Shown here one piece after another: positions 34,501 to 45,429 of a stretch of DNA of 55,548 bases; position 1 is the stretch's first letter; each line of letters starts with the position of its first letter. A model generated the notes under the pieces. The model searched no databases. It had not been told where the DNA came from and saw only the letters and a list, made by a program, of their open reading frames with translations. The DNA comes from Zygnema cylindricum (lineage: Eukaryota; Streptophyta; Zygnematophyceae; Zygnematales; Zygnemataceae). The position numbers and the translations under genes are program-made. The stretch spans positions 22,651 through 78,198 of the forward strand of contig JBBHKE010001201.1 of the NCBI GenBank assembly GCA_037447655.1, written 5' to 3'.

Positions 34501-37500
34501 TTCCATTCAAACACCGCCAAAGACCTCATCTTTCCAATGCAGCCGTCAGATTAATAATCCTACATGGAGAAGGCCAATAAAACAGTAATACTATAGCGAT
34601 AATGTAAAAGCAGTGGACAGTGTACTGACCTCCTTGGCGACATTGCTGAGTGCGCGATAAAGACCAATCCAAACAGGAATAGTTGCCAGTGTTGGCAGAC
34701 AGCCTGAGCCAAACCGAGAGTTCAACAAGAAAGAGAGGGCTTTCAGCAAAACCCTTCACGATAAACATTTAAAGCCAAAGTTGCTCATTTCTAGTAAACT
34801 AACTGAAAACTATTTGTAATTTTTTACAAAGCTCAATGCTGTGAGTGGAATCAGCGCAATCAGTTTTCTTATGCAAAAAGGGCCAAGAAATACAGGTATA
34901 ATGCACAAAACCCATATGATACGGAGTCACAACAAATAGCGTTTCCACTCGTTTCACACTTTATAACTAAAATTCAAACTAAACCTTAGCTTATGATCAG
35001 GCTGTCTTCGCAATCGGCAATGCTCATTTGTATGTCACGGTCGTTTTGACGGGACTAATTTCAGTCAAACTCGCATTCAGTGCTGACAAACTCAACTACA
35101 TCTTTACATCGCCATTATAGTTAGTGGATTATTACCGTTAACACTTTCTTAGAATTACCTACAATGAATTAGGTTTTACAATGTGGCTTATGCTGGGCCA
35201 CTTGTTCTCAAGAACAATTTATGATTTTTAGGTGATTCACACTACTACAGTGCCCATCGTTATTAGAGTTAAACATTTTTCAAGCAGTCAAAGCAACTCA
35301 TTTCATCACGCAGGTTTGACATCACAATTGAAGCGTAAGACCGTTACCTTCCAATATCTCGCCTCAGATAAAAATCCAACGGTCATTCTTAAAGTTAACC
35401 GCCTTTAACTACCCGAAAATGTTGACGATATAATCATGGGCGGTATAGTGATGGGCTACTAATACAATATTAGTAATATTTGACTTGTCTCACCTGCAAG
35501 AGGATTAACACCAGCTTGCTGATACAACCGGGCAGTCTCAAGTTGAATCCTTTCCTGAAAAGGCACATCAACGTACATATTCGAGATTATAATTCACTTA
35601 AAAAGTCACATCAACGTACATATTGATGTAAAACGAGAATCTCCACTTTGTCATGTTCTAACTTGTCACTTGTCATGAGATTGATCAGCTCTCCAACTCT
35701 CAAAAAGTTGCAAGGAGTTGAGCAAAAATAGAAGCTCTGATTCCATGATGGTCCCCAGTGGGAAAAAAAGGGTCAGAATAAAGGGGGGGGACAAAAACGA
35801 GGAGGAAGTAATGAGGCATACCTGATCACCCGCATACTTGCTCTGAATAGATTTGATCTTCGGTTGAAGATTTTGCATGGCCATCGTGGATTCCACCTTC
35901 ATTGAAAAACCCATAGACAAACCATGAAACAAAAGCATTTCATAAATCGCCTTTGCCCATAGACCATTCAGGAACCATCAACTCCATATACTAAGTTTAA
36001 ACTTAATCCTACCATAGGGTCCATATTTCATTGCCTGTAGACATTGAGGAGCCAATAACTCCATATTCTAAATTAAAACTTAAACTTGAGACTTGCAAGA
36101 AATATAAACGGGGAAATTGTAAATGGTAACTCCACATGAAGGAGAAGAAAAACTGCGAAGGACATTTGAAGGACAGGACTAAAACTCCCACCAGACCCGT
36201 CCCAAGTTTTTTGCCCTCTGAACACAAAATAGTGTAATTATCAGTGATTGATTTATTCTCAACGGTAATTCTTTTCGCGGTTCACAATCATCTACCGCAT
36301 TTGAACAAGAAATAAAATTGTTAACACTAAAACTGTCTGCATAATTGTTATTTCTTTACACCAATAGCAATTCATAATATAGATAAGGAGTTACAATAAA
36401 CGAACAAAAGAAAACAGTATGGCCATGAATAAATAGGTTGGGTGACTGATAACAGATGTAAACAGTAGTAAACAAACCTGCTGCTTTGTTAGCGGATATG
36501 TCGCAGCTTTGACGAGAATTGTAAGAAGAATAATTGAAAAACCGTAAGCATATGGTACATTCACCGCGGCTAAGTTTGTCTCCAGGAGCTGAAATACACA
36601 ACACTTCACTTATTTCAGACACTGATAGGATAATTTACAAGAGAGAAATTTACCATCATGTTGAGGGTGATAACAAATAAACAAATAAACTAGTTTGCTT
36701 CAAAACTAGCAAGTCGCACTCATTCTCCTTGAATCGAAAAAAATAAAATGACTGAAATTAAAAATAGAGCAAGTCGAAGTTCCAAACGCACTTTTTTGGC
36801 CACCGAAAAAGCACAAAACACTGGAAATAATCAAACAAAATATCAAAGAGCGATATTACTGCATACAAAACATTTAAAATCACGAGAGAGACAATTCCGA
36901 CCTCTGACAGTAAGAGGTATGAGCCAAAAAATAAAACAAACGAGAGAGGACTAAAGCAGGAATCTAGAGTAACAAAGACAAGACAATAGGAGAAAAGCCA
37001 GCACGCAAAAACGTGAAAAAACGTCAAAAAGGCCATAATCGCCAAAACGTTTAAATTAATGGCCAAGAACATTGCCTTGAGGATTCCTTCCAATCCATCA
37101 GCAAGGCCTGAGAGCCAATCCTCCTGTTTGACAAAAGTTGACGCTGCCTCCGTGACAGATGACGCTGCATCCACTGCTGACGTGGCAGCATCAGAAGCGC
37201 TCGATGCAACCACTTGTATTGCAGCATCAGTTGCTGCGTCAGCAATGTTGTACAAAGCATTGTGACAGAACGTGACGGCGTGTCTTGCAGCTTCAACAGC
37301 AGCAGAAGGATCCAAAACAGCGGACGTCACAGGGAGACACCTCTGTACTTGATTGCCACGTAGGCGTCTGATTTGCAAAAAACCAGCGCTTCTTGCAGGA
37401 AGCACCCCTCCTGAACCTCGTAAAGAAACTACATTTGCTGCTCCTGTGTCAGAGGCTAAAAAGGCCTCAGAGGGATGGAATGAACCAGAAATAATATGTC

Positions 37501-37546
37501 GTGAAATGGAAGGGCTTGTTAACAAAGCTGTTCCCATGCCTCCCAT
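28510..37546 (-). CDS. ALB3: ALB3 thylakoid membrane insertase (YidC/Oxa1 family)
   Basis: Inserts light-harvesting and other proteins into the thylakoid membrane with cpSRP43, cpSRP54 and cpFtsY. Eleven exons in minus order, all in phase: 37546-37076, 36588-36478, 35896-35822, 35554-35494, 34703-34630, 33916-33827, 32878-32768, 32209-32112, 31724-31545, 30707-30506, 28587-28510; 516 residues. Exon 1 gives a transit-peptide-like start and an Ala-rich helix. The start ATG has an in-frame stop just upstream. The core shows NVPYAYGFSIILLTILVKAA, then TKQQVESTMAMQNLQPKIKS, GVNPLAGCLPTLATIPVWIG, TEGFFWIPSLAGP, PPLGWANTAAYLVLPILLV and FLPLMIGYFSLSVPSGLSLY, the usual YidC helices. The tail is acidic, then ends VGKRSKRSKRTKKVA, a basic motif like those ALB3 uses to bind cpSRP43. 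Intron 1 uses a GC donor. Without the last splice the frame would end at 30455. Confidence 0.95.
28610..28805. repeat. 6-bp-type repeat in the last ALB3 intron
   Basis: Runs of GAAACR/GGAAAC-type words (AACAGAAACGGAAA and similar) form a degenerate 6-12 bp repeat on the plus strand, just upstream of the last ALB3 exon in the gene's orientation. Frames across it on the minus strand are low-complexity Val/Phe/Ser translations and are not genes. Confidence 0.7.
30736..30922. repeat. Four tandem units of about 47 bp in an ALB3 intron
   Basis: Four adjacent diverged units each read GARAGTTTTNATAACAA, then AANRATGCNNNRGAAACAGG. They begin about 30 bp upstream of the acceptor of exon 30707-30506 in the gene's orientation, so intron sequence next to a splice site has been amplified. 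Confidence 0.8.
31469..31493. repeat. (CT)12 microsatellite
   Basis: A short CT run in an ALB3 intron, about 50 bp from the exon end at 31545. Confidence 0.9.
33140..33280 (+). mobile_element. MITE family copy, partial
   Basis: Carries the family core (GATTTAGTATTAGCTACACT, then a CGTGGCGCATTATGGACCA-type block and GTGTTATCAACACTC). It lies in the ALB3 intron between exons 33827-33916 and 32768-32878. I see no clear terminal inverted repeats on this copy. Confidence 0.55.
34259..34452 (+). mobile_element. MITE family copy in ALB3 intron
   Basis: Starts ACTACACTGCACGT and ends with a degraded TTAACGATAGAAGCTGTGT. The interior has the family core GACGTGGCCAATTGTGGTCA, TAGTGTTATTAACACTATTT and TATGATGTTCGGCCAAAA. 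Length is about 194 bp, with no coding capacity. Confidence 0.7.
35245..35449 (+). mobile_element. MITE family copy in ALB3 intron
   Basis: Begins CTACAGTGCCCATCGTTATT and ends ATCATGGGCGGTATAG, so the ends are imperfect inverted repeats of the TACACTGCCCATC family. A second, more decayed copy appears immediately to its left (about 35095-35240), with an ATGTGGCTTATGCTGGGCCA core. Confidence 0.65.
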
Positions 37547-39348
37547 GGATGCCTAGCAGAGGAAGAGTATCAAAGATAAGACGAGAATTGCGAATATTAT
37601 CTAACTGACTTATCAGTTTCCCGGGTAACCTAATTGGCCTGCATTAGTGCTGCGGTCAACTGTCTGCTTGAGAGACAGAGACGCTGAGAAAGATGGACAG
37701 AGAGGGAGAGAGAGAGAGAGAGAAATGGGGTTGAGAGCAGCTTCAGAGTTGAGAAGTGAGTCCCAGCACAGAGGATACGAGAGACTGGAGTACTGATTCT
37801 GTTTGAGATGGATTTTCAAATTTTCAGCCGTGGTAAAGAAACCGGGGCTCTTTTTGACCATCAGAGGTAAACTGCAGTACTGTACTGTAGCAGCCGGGTT
37901 AAATGCCGATCGGGAAAAAAAAAAAAACGCTAAAACACTTATAAATATAAAATATTCAAACAAAATAAATATGCCCTAAAGTGAAAAAGTGCGAAAACGG
38001 ATAGAAACGCTATATCTGACTACTCCGTACTGTACGCTTACTATACGGGTTTCTCGGATATAAGACGCATATTGGATGAAGTAATTACTGTAGGCTTTTA
38101 GCGTTGACAAACCAGTTTAGTGCGTTTTTAACAAAATTTTGGGAACCTAACCGGCTAACCCGTTCAATTCACACACGCAATCGGAGTTGAAGGGCGTAAC
38201 AAAACAAGAATCAGTAATATACAGATTCTTTACCTGATCGTCAAGCTATAGCATCTTGTTGTGACATGGCAATTTTCAGCGATCTTTATTGGACAAAAAA
38301 TGACGTGGCTGTATCTGGAAGCTCACTTTTTGACCCAAAAGGGATCCCATCTACGGTCTAGGATCAGCATCGTGCAACGAATTTGAATGCAATGAGAATG
38401 TGGAACAGGACTTTCATCTAAAAAATGAGTTAAGTTAATAGCGTGGATTTTTAAAAACTGTGTCCCTGTTCTCTGAAGCGAACATTTAATAATATTGAAA
38501 AACAAGTGGACATTTACTGTCCACGTACACAGTTTGAAATCCTTTGATTCCGTGTAAAATAGTCGAACTGTCAACGCTACAGTATTTGAATTCCACCGTC
38601 CCGTTAAATGTAAAATTGTAAATTAAATGAACATTGCGTACGGATTGCGACAGCCACGTGATTGGCGCGGTGCTTCATACACACGCCAGCTTATGTACGA
38701 CCAGGTTGCCCAAATTTTTGGCAACTGCACTAGGCCACGTTTGCACAGCTAAAAGGAAATATCATTGGACACGCGTTTTGGATGAGACGATACACGTATC
38801 TAATTATCTGACCGCTTACTTAAAGATTAGATTATCAAGCACAAAAGAAAAAAACCAAAATCCAGATAGCGTTCAAATATCATTACATGTGATAACTACA
38901 AGTTTTGGGCCAACAGAACAAACGCTGTAGCTTCTAGTGTCTATGCTTCATTGATTAGGAAACGTTACATGCGCATAAAAGCGATACTGAACTGTATTTT
39001 TAAGGTGGGAAAACGCACGAAACTCTATATCTGATTATCTGGTGATTTTGTATCATACGTTTTTTGCGTTTCAAACTTTCAATACTTTTTCGCACGCTAA
39101 AACTTACGCCTCAATATTGTGAATTTTCCATACAGATGTTTAAAGGGACGTTTTCCTAGCAGTTCCGAAAATTATATGGCTGCATAGCGCATGGCATGTA
39201 TGCACATCACATTACAGTACTGTAGTTTTCTGTATGGCTTTTTTATGAGGAATGTCATGCGTTTCTCGTCCTTAACCCTAAGTCCACCCGTGCGATTTTC
39301 ACTTCCTTCAAAAAAAATTGTGTACTTGTGAAAAGAACCTGTTTAAAG
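37547..39348. other. Divergent promoter region between ALB3 and the TRM1-like gene
   Basis: The two genes are transcribed away from each other. 37640-37790 holds a GA-rich tract (near 37695-37723), probably in the ALB3 5' untranslated region. I found no convincing TATA box and no other gene in the remaining 1.5 kb. Confidence 0.55.
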
Positions 39349-42300
39349 ATGTGTAGTTGCAATATGTTTTTCACGAAGAGTTCCTTAGCAACACACTCTT
39401 CTCTTAGAAGTTTATTTCAAGCATCAGTGGACTTAAATAGTAATGATAATAATAGGTTAAGGGGCGATGTTTTGTCTTATTTGTCCCAATGTGCCACTGT
39501 CAAACTAGTAAATAAGAACCGTAATAGGAGAAAGTATAAGGGAACCGCTTTACAGTCTTCCAAGAATTGTGCAATTTCTTCCACTTTTTATTCATCAGAA
39601 TCCTTACTTTTAACACCTAAAGTATACAAACACAAAAGGAAACAGAGAAGCTCGTCATTTTTTTTTGCTTCCATAACTGAATCTATTGCTTCTTCACTCA
39701 ACACAAACGAATGTGCGGAAGACAACAATGAAAGTCATGAAACCCTTCAAAAAACCCTAACGTCCCCGAAAGATGGTAAAAATTTTAAAACTTATGTTTG
39801 TAAAGATGTTGAAAAAGTTGAAAATGTCGAATTCGTTGAAAAAAATACTGAAAAAAACGTTGAAACGAATCTTGAAAAATCTGCTGGAACAAATGTTGAA
39901 AAAGGAAGCGATACAGCGCATATCTATTCAGAAAGGGGAACACAATTCATCATTGGCGAATCATTTTACCGACCAGAAAGTAGTTTTGGAAGAGATCTCG
40001 CTGGTCCTTGCCGCAAGAATCTACAAAGATGAAAACAAAAGTTTGAGAGTAATGGATGTAATGTGTGGAAGTGGTGTCCGTACAGTACGGTATTTGAACC
40101 ATTCAGAAGCTGATTTTGTATGGGCCAATGACGCGAGTCCGGCCACACATTTAACTCTCCTCCACAATGTGACACGTGTCACTTCCGATCCTCTGGAATC
40201 AGTTGCATGTGTGAATGAATCGGGCAGGAAAAGTAGAGGCGTTAGTGGGAGAGGTGAGGAGGAGATTGCTGGGGAGGAGGAGAGGGAGGGTGAGGAGGGG
40301 CGGGAGGGTGAGGAGGGGCCATTAGTTGGTTTGAGGTTAGGTACAGAATCGGAGTTTGAGGCAGAGGAGGGGACTCAAAGAAGGGACGATCGTAAAGATT
40401 TTGAACCAACATGGTGGAAACTGGAAAGGAAAGATGAGAGGGAAAGACAAATGGTGGAGTCAAAACGCTACGATTGATATCCGCCCAGGCGCTGGCGCCA
40501 CGCCTCTCCTGATCTACACCGAGAGGGGAGGAGGGGGAGGGGGATGGGAAGGGGGAGGGGTGGTTGGGATGTCACATTTTTTTTCCCTCTCCAACTCCAT
40601 CCATTGCTTCTCTATTCCTCCATCTCCCTTTCGTTCAGCTAGAATCCCCCATTTACTTAGAGTCTCTTGCAGGAATATGTTACAAAGTATTTTGTACGGT
40701 AAACAATGGCTGCGGAATCGGTCTGTTTCTGTTGCCAGGAAACCAATGTTGTTTAGAGAATTGAGAGTTCGCCAATGGTTGGACACCAAGCCCTAAAGAT
40801 ACGATTCTGGATAGGGATACTTGAAAAACATATGGTTTATTTTGCTTTTTGTTGTTTTTATTTTGTAGGTCAAGGATTTCTACGACCTTATTGATGTTGA
40901 TTCATTTGGAAGTGACTCGGTTTTCCTCGGTTCAGCTCTTATGGCTGTACGCCATGGCGGTTTATTGTATGCGACTTCCACCGATGGTTTTTCTTCCGGA
41001 GGGCATGCTCCATTTCGGTAAGACACTTTACACAGAAAGAAACTTAAGAGAAAACCCGTTTTGGTGATTGACTTCATCAGGATTGTCATACTTTAAATGT
41101 CTTTTAAGTCAACCATTGAAGATACAACCATTTTGGTTGACTTTATTACGATTCTCATAGTTCAATCCTTACAGCAAGTAATTGGGCTTTTTTATGTGGG
41201 TTGTTAAACTGTCTTATGGGACAAGAAATTGGAGTTTCGACATTTTCTTTTAAAATCATGGAAAGGTGGATGTATTTTTATCATAAAGTTAAAACATAAT
41301 TTTTCTTTTTTAACTCGGTTGTTTTGATTCAGTTATATAGCTGAAGTTTCCAAATTTTGTCGAAAATTCTTAGGAAATAAGAACAGACTTTAAAAAAAGG
41401 AAATAAATTGAATTCTTTTAGCCGAAAACGAGTTATTGAAATATCAGAAACTTCGACGGCCTTGTGTACACTTTTTCTATATGTATCATAGAAAAAACAG
41501 AAGTATATCTCTATGTTTTTTACTGTTCATCTCTTGAGAAATGAGAGATTGTCCTTTCCTTAACATGTATCAAAATTAAAGCATCCCTCTCCCTCTCTCT
41601 CATATATATATAATTTCAATTTTCGTGCGCTTCTTCCATTGATCTGCACAATTTAGCATAGTGCCTCTTCCCTCAAACAAAACTAAATAACTTGCATTCA
41701 TTTTTTTTTATATGCAAGCTTGAAAAAAGAAACTCTTCACTATGTAACATAACGATAGACGTAATAATATACTCGTTATTTACCCTTTTTATAGGAGGCC
41801 CTCTTCGATATATAACATAATTATAGCTATAATAATATGCTCGTTTTTACCCTTTTTTTAGGTCACTTGGGGCATATGGGGCATACATTCGTCCTCTTCC
41901 TTATGCAAATGAGCTCGGCCTTCGAATGCTCATAGGGGGGGTGGTGAGAGAAGCCGCTTTACGAGGATTGGAAGTTGAACCAGTTTTTTCACATTATTCA
42001 TACCATGGACCAGTTTTTCGAACTCTTTTGCGAGTTTCTTCTCATAAGAAATGGACCGCTTCGTAAGTAAGACTACAATCCTTTTATTCTTCCTTGTGGA
42101 TTTTTGGGAGATTACACAATTTTTTAGGAGTTTTATGTTGACTTTTGTCCTTTCTGGAGGCTTTACTGTTAAGGTTTTTTTGGATTTTTAATGCGTTTTC
42201 TGTCAGAAAATTTCTTCAAGACGACTGAAGTTATTTACGTCTTTTTCTGTCAATATTTATGATTTTACTCGTTAAATTGCCTCAAAATACACTAAAGTGG

Positions 42301-45300
42301 GGGCAAATCTTAATTGATACATATATTGTGGGTGGGAGACTGCTTAAAATATGAAGTCATGAGAAGAATTCTGACATTGTGGGATTATCAAATTCTCCTT
42401 TTCTTGAAAGATTGTCACTTGTTTATGACAGAAAGTGTGTGTTTATGAAAATTTCAATTGCAATACGCATTAACATGTTTATGTTTCCCATTACATGTTA
42501 ACGTTTTTTAGTTTTGTTATGATGTATTTATGTTTTCCATGTCAGATCAAACAATTTTTTTGAATCTGAAATATATTTCAACTCAACGCGGTTTATCACT
42601 TTTAAAATAACGGCTCCCTTTCCCCCTCTCCTTTCCTCTCCCTCTCCCCCTCCCCCTTCACCTTTAACAAATGAAATGCAGAAACCTATCTTTTCTATAT
42701 CTTTTAACTTAATTTTTCTTGTTTAAAGGGCTTCTGCAGTCAACTAAAGATAACGTAATTTTCTTCCGTTTCTAACTTCCTGTTTTTTGTTTGTTTAATT
42801 ATTTCGTTTAATTTTGTATTTGTTGCAGAAATTACAAATTTATTGCTCACTGTTTCCTTTGTGGGCAAGTTGAAACCCTAGAGTGGTCGCAATTAGGAAA
42901 TGCAATTTGCACTGCACCCAGTCATGGAATTGAGGTGGGGAGTCTCTCTCTCCCTCCCTCCCTCCCTCCCTCCCTCCCTCCCCCCTTCCCCATCCTCTTT
43001 CTTGCTCCCCTCCCTTCCTCCCACTAGGGAGGAGGAAATGGACGGAGGGATGGGAGAGGGAGAACGGAGAAGATGAAGAAAGGGGGAAGAAAGATATAAA
43101 CAGAGGGATAGAGTGAGGAAAGTTAGGAGTGAAAAGGGAAAGAGGTAGGGAAGAGAGAGAGAGAGAAAGGCAGGGCACACTTTCCGTGGCTACAATCTCA
43201 AGGGTTTAATTGTTTAAAACCACGACATGTAATTCTTTAACCCTTTGCTTCTTTAATTCTCTTCTCCCGACCTCTTTTGTTTTCTACCTCCGTCTTTCTC
43301 CTCTTTTGTAATGCCCTCCTTTCCTTCCAACTGGCTTTACAAACTTGCCAAGTGGCAGTTTCTCATTGGTTCATTTCTTGTCCTTTTTATGTCCTTTTCA
43401 GCCTCGACCAATGGCTGTTGTGGGGCCTCTTTGGACCGGCCCTTTACACTCCGATCGTGATGTGACGGCTATAACGGAACTGGCAAAAAAATGGAACTGG
43501 ACCGGTTCCACTGAAGCGCATGGAACCGGGGCGGAGCCGTCAGCCCGTAATAAAATTAATAAGAAATGCGGAAAGGTTCCGAAAAGCGACTCTCGAAATT
43601 TGGGAGAGATTTTGGAGATTATGGCTGAGGAGAGCGACCCGGAACTGTTGCCTGGTTATATCCACCTTGATCAGGTAAAACGAATTTACTGTTGATCTTT
43701 TTTTTTCCTTTTTTGTTATTTTGCTCTTTTGTTATTTTGTCCTCCTTTTTTTGGTTTGTTTTTGTTGTCTTTTTTGGTTTGTTTTTGCCGTTTTTTTTGG
43801 TTTGTTTTTGTTGTTTTTTTTTGGGATAGTTGAGTTTGATTGTTTGAGCTTGGTTTGTTTAAAGGGACTGTTGCCTGTTGCCTGGTTACATTCACCTTGA
43901 TCAGGTGAATTAAATTTACTGTCGATGTTTCTTTTTTAGTTTGTTTTCCTTTTAGGATGATGTGAGTTTGATTATTTAAACCTTAGTTCAAACCCGTGCA
44001 TACAGTTGGGCATTCTGTATGCATATCGTATGGGTTTTTAGTAAAGATTAAGCAAAACCACATATAATATGGATTTTCCATGCCAGTATCAGAAGACAAG
44101 ATTGGGACTGATATTCGACGAATCCAATTGTTAGTGATACGTTTTCTTGAAAGACATCTTCCGGTCGCCTTAACTACACTGCCCATCTTTATTAGCTTTA
44201 AGGATTTGTTAGTGTCAATACGAAATTAGAGTATGTAATCTAATTTAGTGCAAGGAGACATGGAAGATTGTTGTCCACTCCCTTAAATAGTGTTGTTAAT
44301 ACTATTTTATGATTTTCGGCCGAAAACTGTCGCGACCATATTAATGTTATTAGCTCTAACAAGGATGGGCAGTGTAGCGCTGAAAGTTTTGCTCATTTTT
44401 TTTCCTGGGAATTGCGATGTAACAGCACGTGTGATTTGACGTCAGGGAGGGAGAGGGAGGGGGAGAGGGATGGGTAGGGAGGGAGAGAGAGAGAGGGAGA
44501 GGGAGTGGGAGAGGGAGGTGGAGAGGAAATGGGAGGAGATGGGAAGGGAGGGGAGAGGGAGGGGAGGGGGAGGGGGAGGGCCCGAGGGAGAGAGAGAGGG
44601 TGAGCTTTCTGTTTTAGCGGTATATAGGATATATTAGGATTATTTTTTTGAAGCTGGTGTCTTTAAATGGTTTTTACATGGCACTCGGGTTCTGTTTTTT
44701 CCCGTTTGGCTTAAAAAACTTAAAGAATTCTAAGCGATTTAAGACAAAGTTGTTGGAAAAGCCGTGAAAATGTATAAATGTAAATATATTTAGTTTTTGT
44801 TTTGTATTTATTCATTGTTTTGTGTAAATGTAAGCAGTTATCTCGGATTGGACGAGTCCCAACCCCTCGACGGAACGATTTAATTTCTGCTCTTCGTGAG
44901 GTGAGTATCATATTATACTACTTTATATCATATACCAAAATATTACGTGAGATTGCATTATACTTTTAGACTCTTTCTCGACAGAACTAATGCAACAAAT
45001 TTGTCATTTTTTTCAGTGATAGTAAGGATTGTTTTAAACTGAGTTATTTTACTTAAGGCTGTGAGCTCCTATGTTTCTTACTAGGTGGTTCAAAAATTAT
45101 GATAAACTTTCGCTAATAGTACTCCTTTCTTATTACAAAACTACTGCTTTCTTTATTACCTGTTTTTGTGTTGGATATGATTGCACGATTTACACACCCT
45201 CACACATTTTTGTTTTGTTCATTTTTCTTATTGTGTTGTTTTTTTTTTTTTTTGCTTTTTTTTTTTGCTTCTTTTTTTGTTGTTTATGCAGCTGGGCTAT

Positions 45301-45429
45301 AAAGCAAGCCGGTCACATGTGGAGGCGAATGCCGTTAAGACCAACGGTTCCATGTTGACCTGCATAGAAATTGCTCGATCTTTGGCATCAACAAAGTCAA
45401 AACTCAAAGAATTGAAGAAGTCCAGTTAA
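39349..45429 (+). CDS. TRM1-like tRNA (guanine-N2) methyltransferase, frameshift in exon 1
   Basis: Plant TRM1/TRMT1-like family, closest in motifs to the Arabidopsis At3g56330 type, predicted to methylate a guanosine base of tRNA using S-adenosylmethionine. Exon 1 starts at ATG 39349 with a transit-like leader, then a Val/Glu/Lys repeat and ERGTQFIIGESFYRPESSFG in one frame. The fold continues one frame over with VMDVMCGSGVRTVRYL and WANDASP, so one extra base lies at 40003-40004. Later exons: 40869-41017 (FYDLIDVDSFGSD, TSTDGFSSGGHAP), 41862-42062 (RMLIGGVVREAALR), 42829-42934 (a CFLC zinc-ligand pair), 43402-43674, 44838-44900 and 45292-45429 (GYKASRSHVEANAVKTNG), all in phase. The end of exon 1 is unresolved. 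An acidic GA-rich segment follows 40230, and no phase-0 donor before 40869 is convincing; a mini-exon at 40661-40678 is one weak option. Either a sequencing error or gene decay is possible. Confidence 0.85.
40240..40565 (+). repeat. GAGG-rich tract in TRM1-like exon 1 or its first intron
   Basis: Purine-rich GGAGGAG and GTGAGGAGGGG runs occur at 40240-40320 and again at 40510-40565. If coding, the first gives an acidic Glu/Gly insert that TRM1 proteins lack. If not coding, exon 1 must end before about 40235. The sequence does not settle this. Confidence 0.6.
42944..43165. repeat. Pyrimidine tract followed by purine tract in a TRM1-like intron
   Basis: Ten bases after the donor at 42935 the plus strand is almost pure C/T (CTCTCTCTCCCTCCC..) to about 43025. 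It then turns almost pure A/G to about 43165. The junction CCTCCCACTAGGGAGGAGG is a short perfect-type inverted repeat. The two arms could pair in the RNA as a long hairpin within the intron. Confidence 0.8.
43860..43935 (+). repeat. Copy of the exon 43402-43674 end and donor
   Basis: The exon end GTTGCCTGGTTATATCCACC, TTGATCAG and donor GTAAAACGAATTTACTG recurs about 220 bp downstream as GTTGCCTGGTTACATTCACC, TTGATCAG, GTGAATTAAATTTACTG. The copy also has a small internal GTTGCCT duplication. Confidence 0.9.
44175..44376 (+). mobile_element. Best-preserved copy of the MITE family
   Basis: A 202-bp element in a TRM1-like intron. Its ends TACACTGCCCATCTTTATTA and CTAACAAGGATGGGCAGTGTA are inverted repeats differing at only a few positions. 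The interior carries AGTGTTGTTAATACTATTTT and ATGATTTTCGGCCGAAAA. It has no open frame. Flanks CGCCTTAA and CGCTGAAA are only weakly alike, so the target duplication is not established. Confidence 0.85.
44440..44605. repeat. GA-rich tract in a TRM1-like intron
   Basis: About 165 bp of GGGAGAGGGAGG-type sequence, just downstream of the MITE copy in the same intron. Confidence 0.85.
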
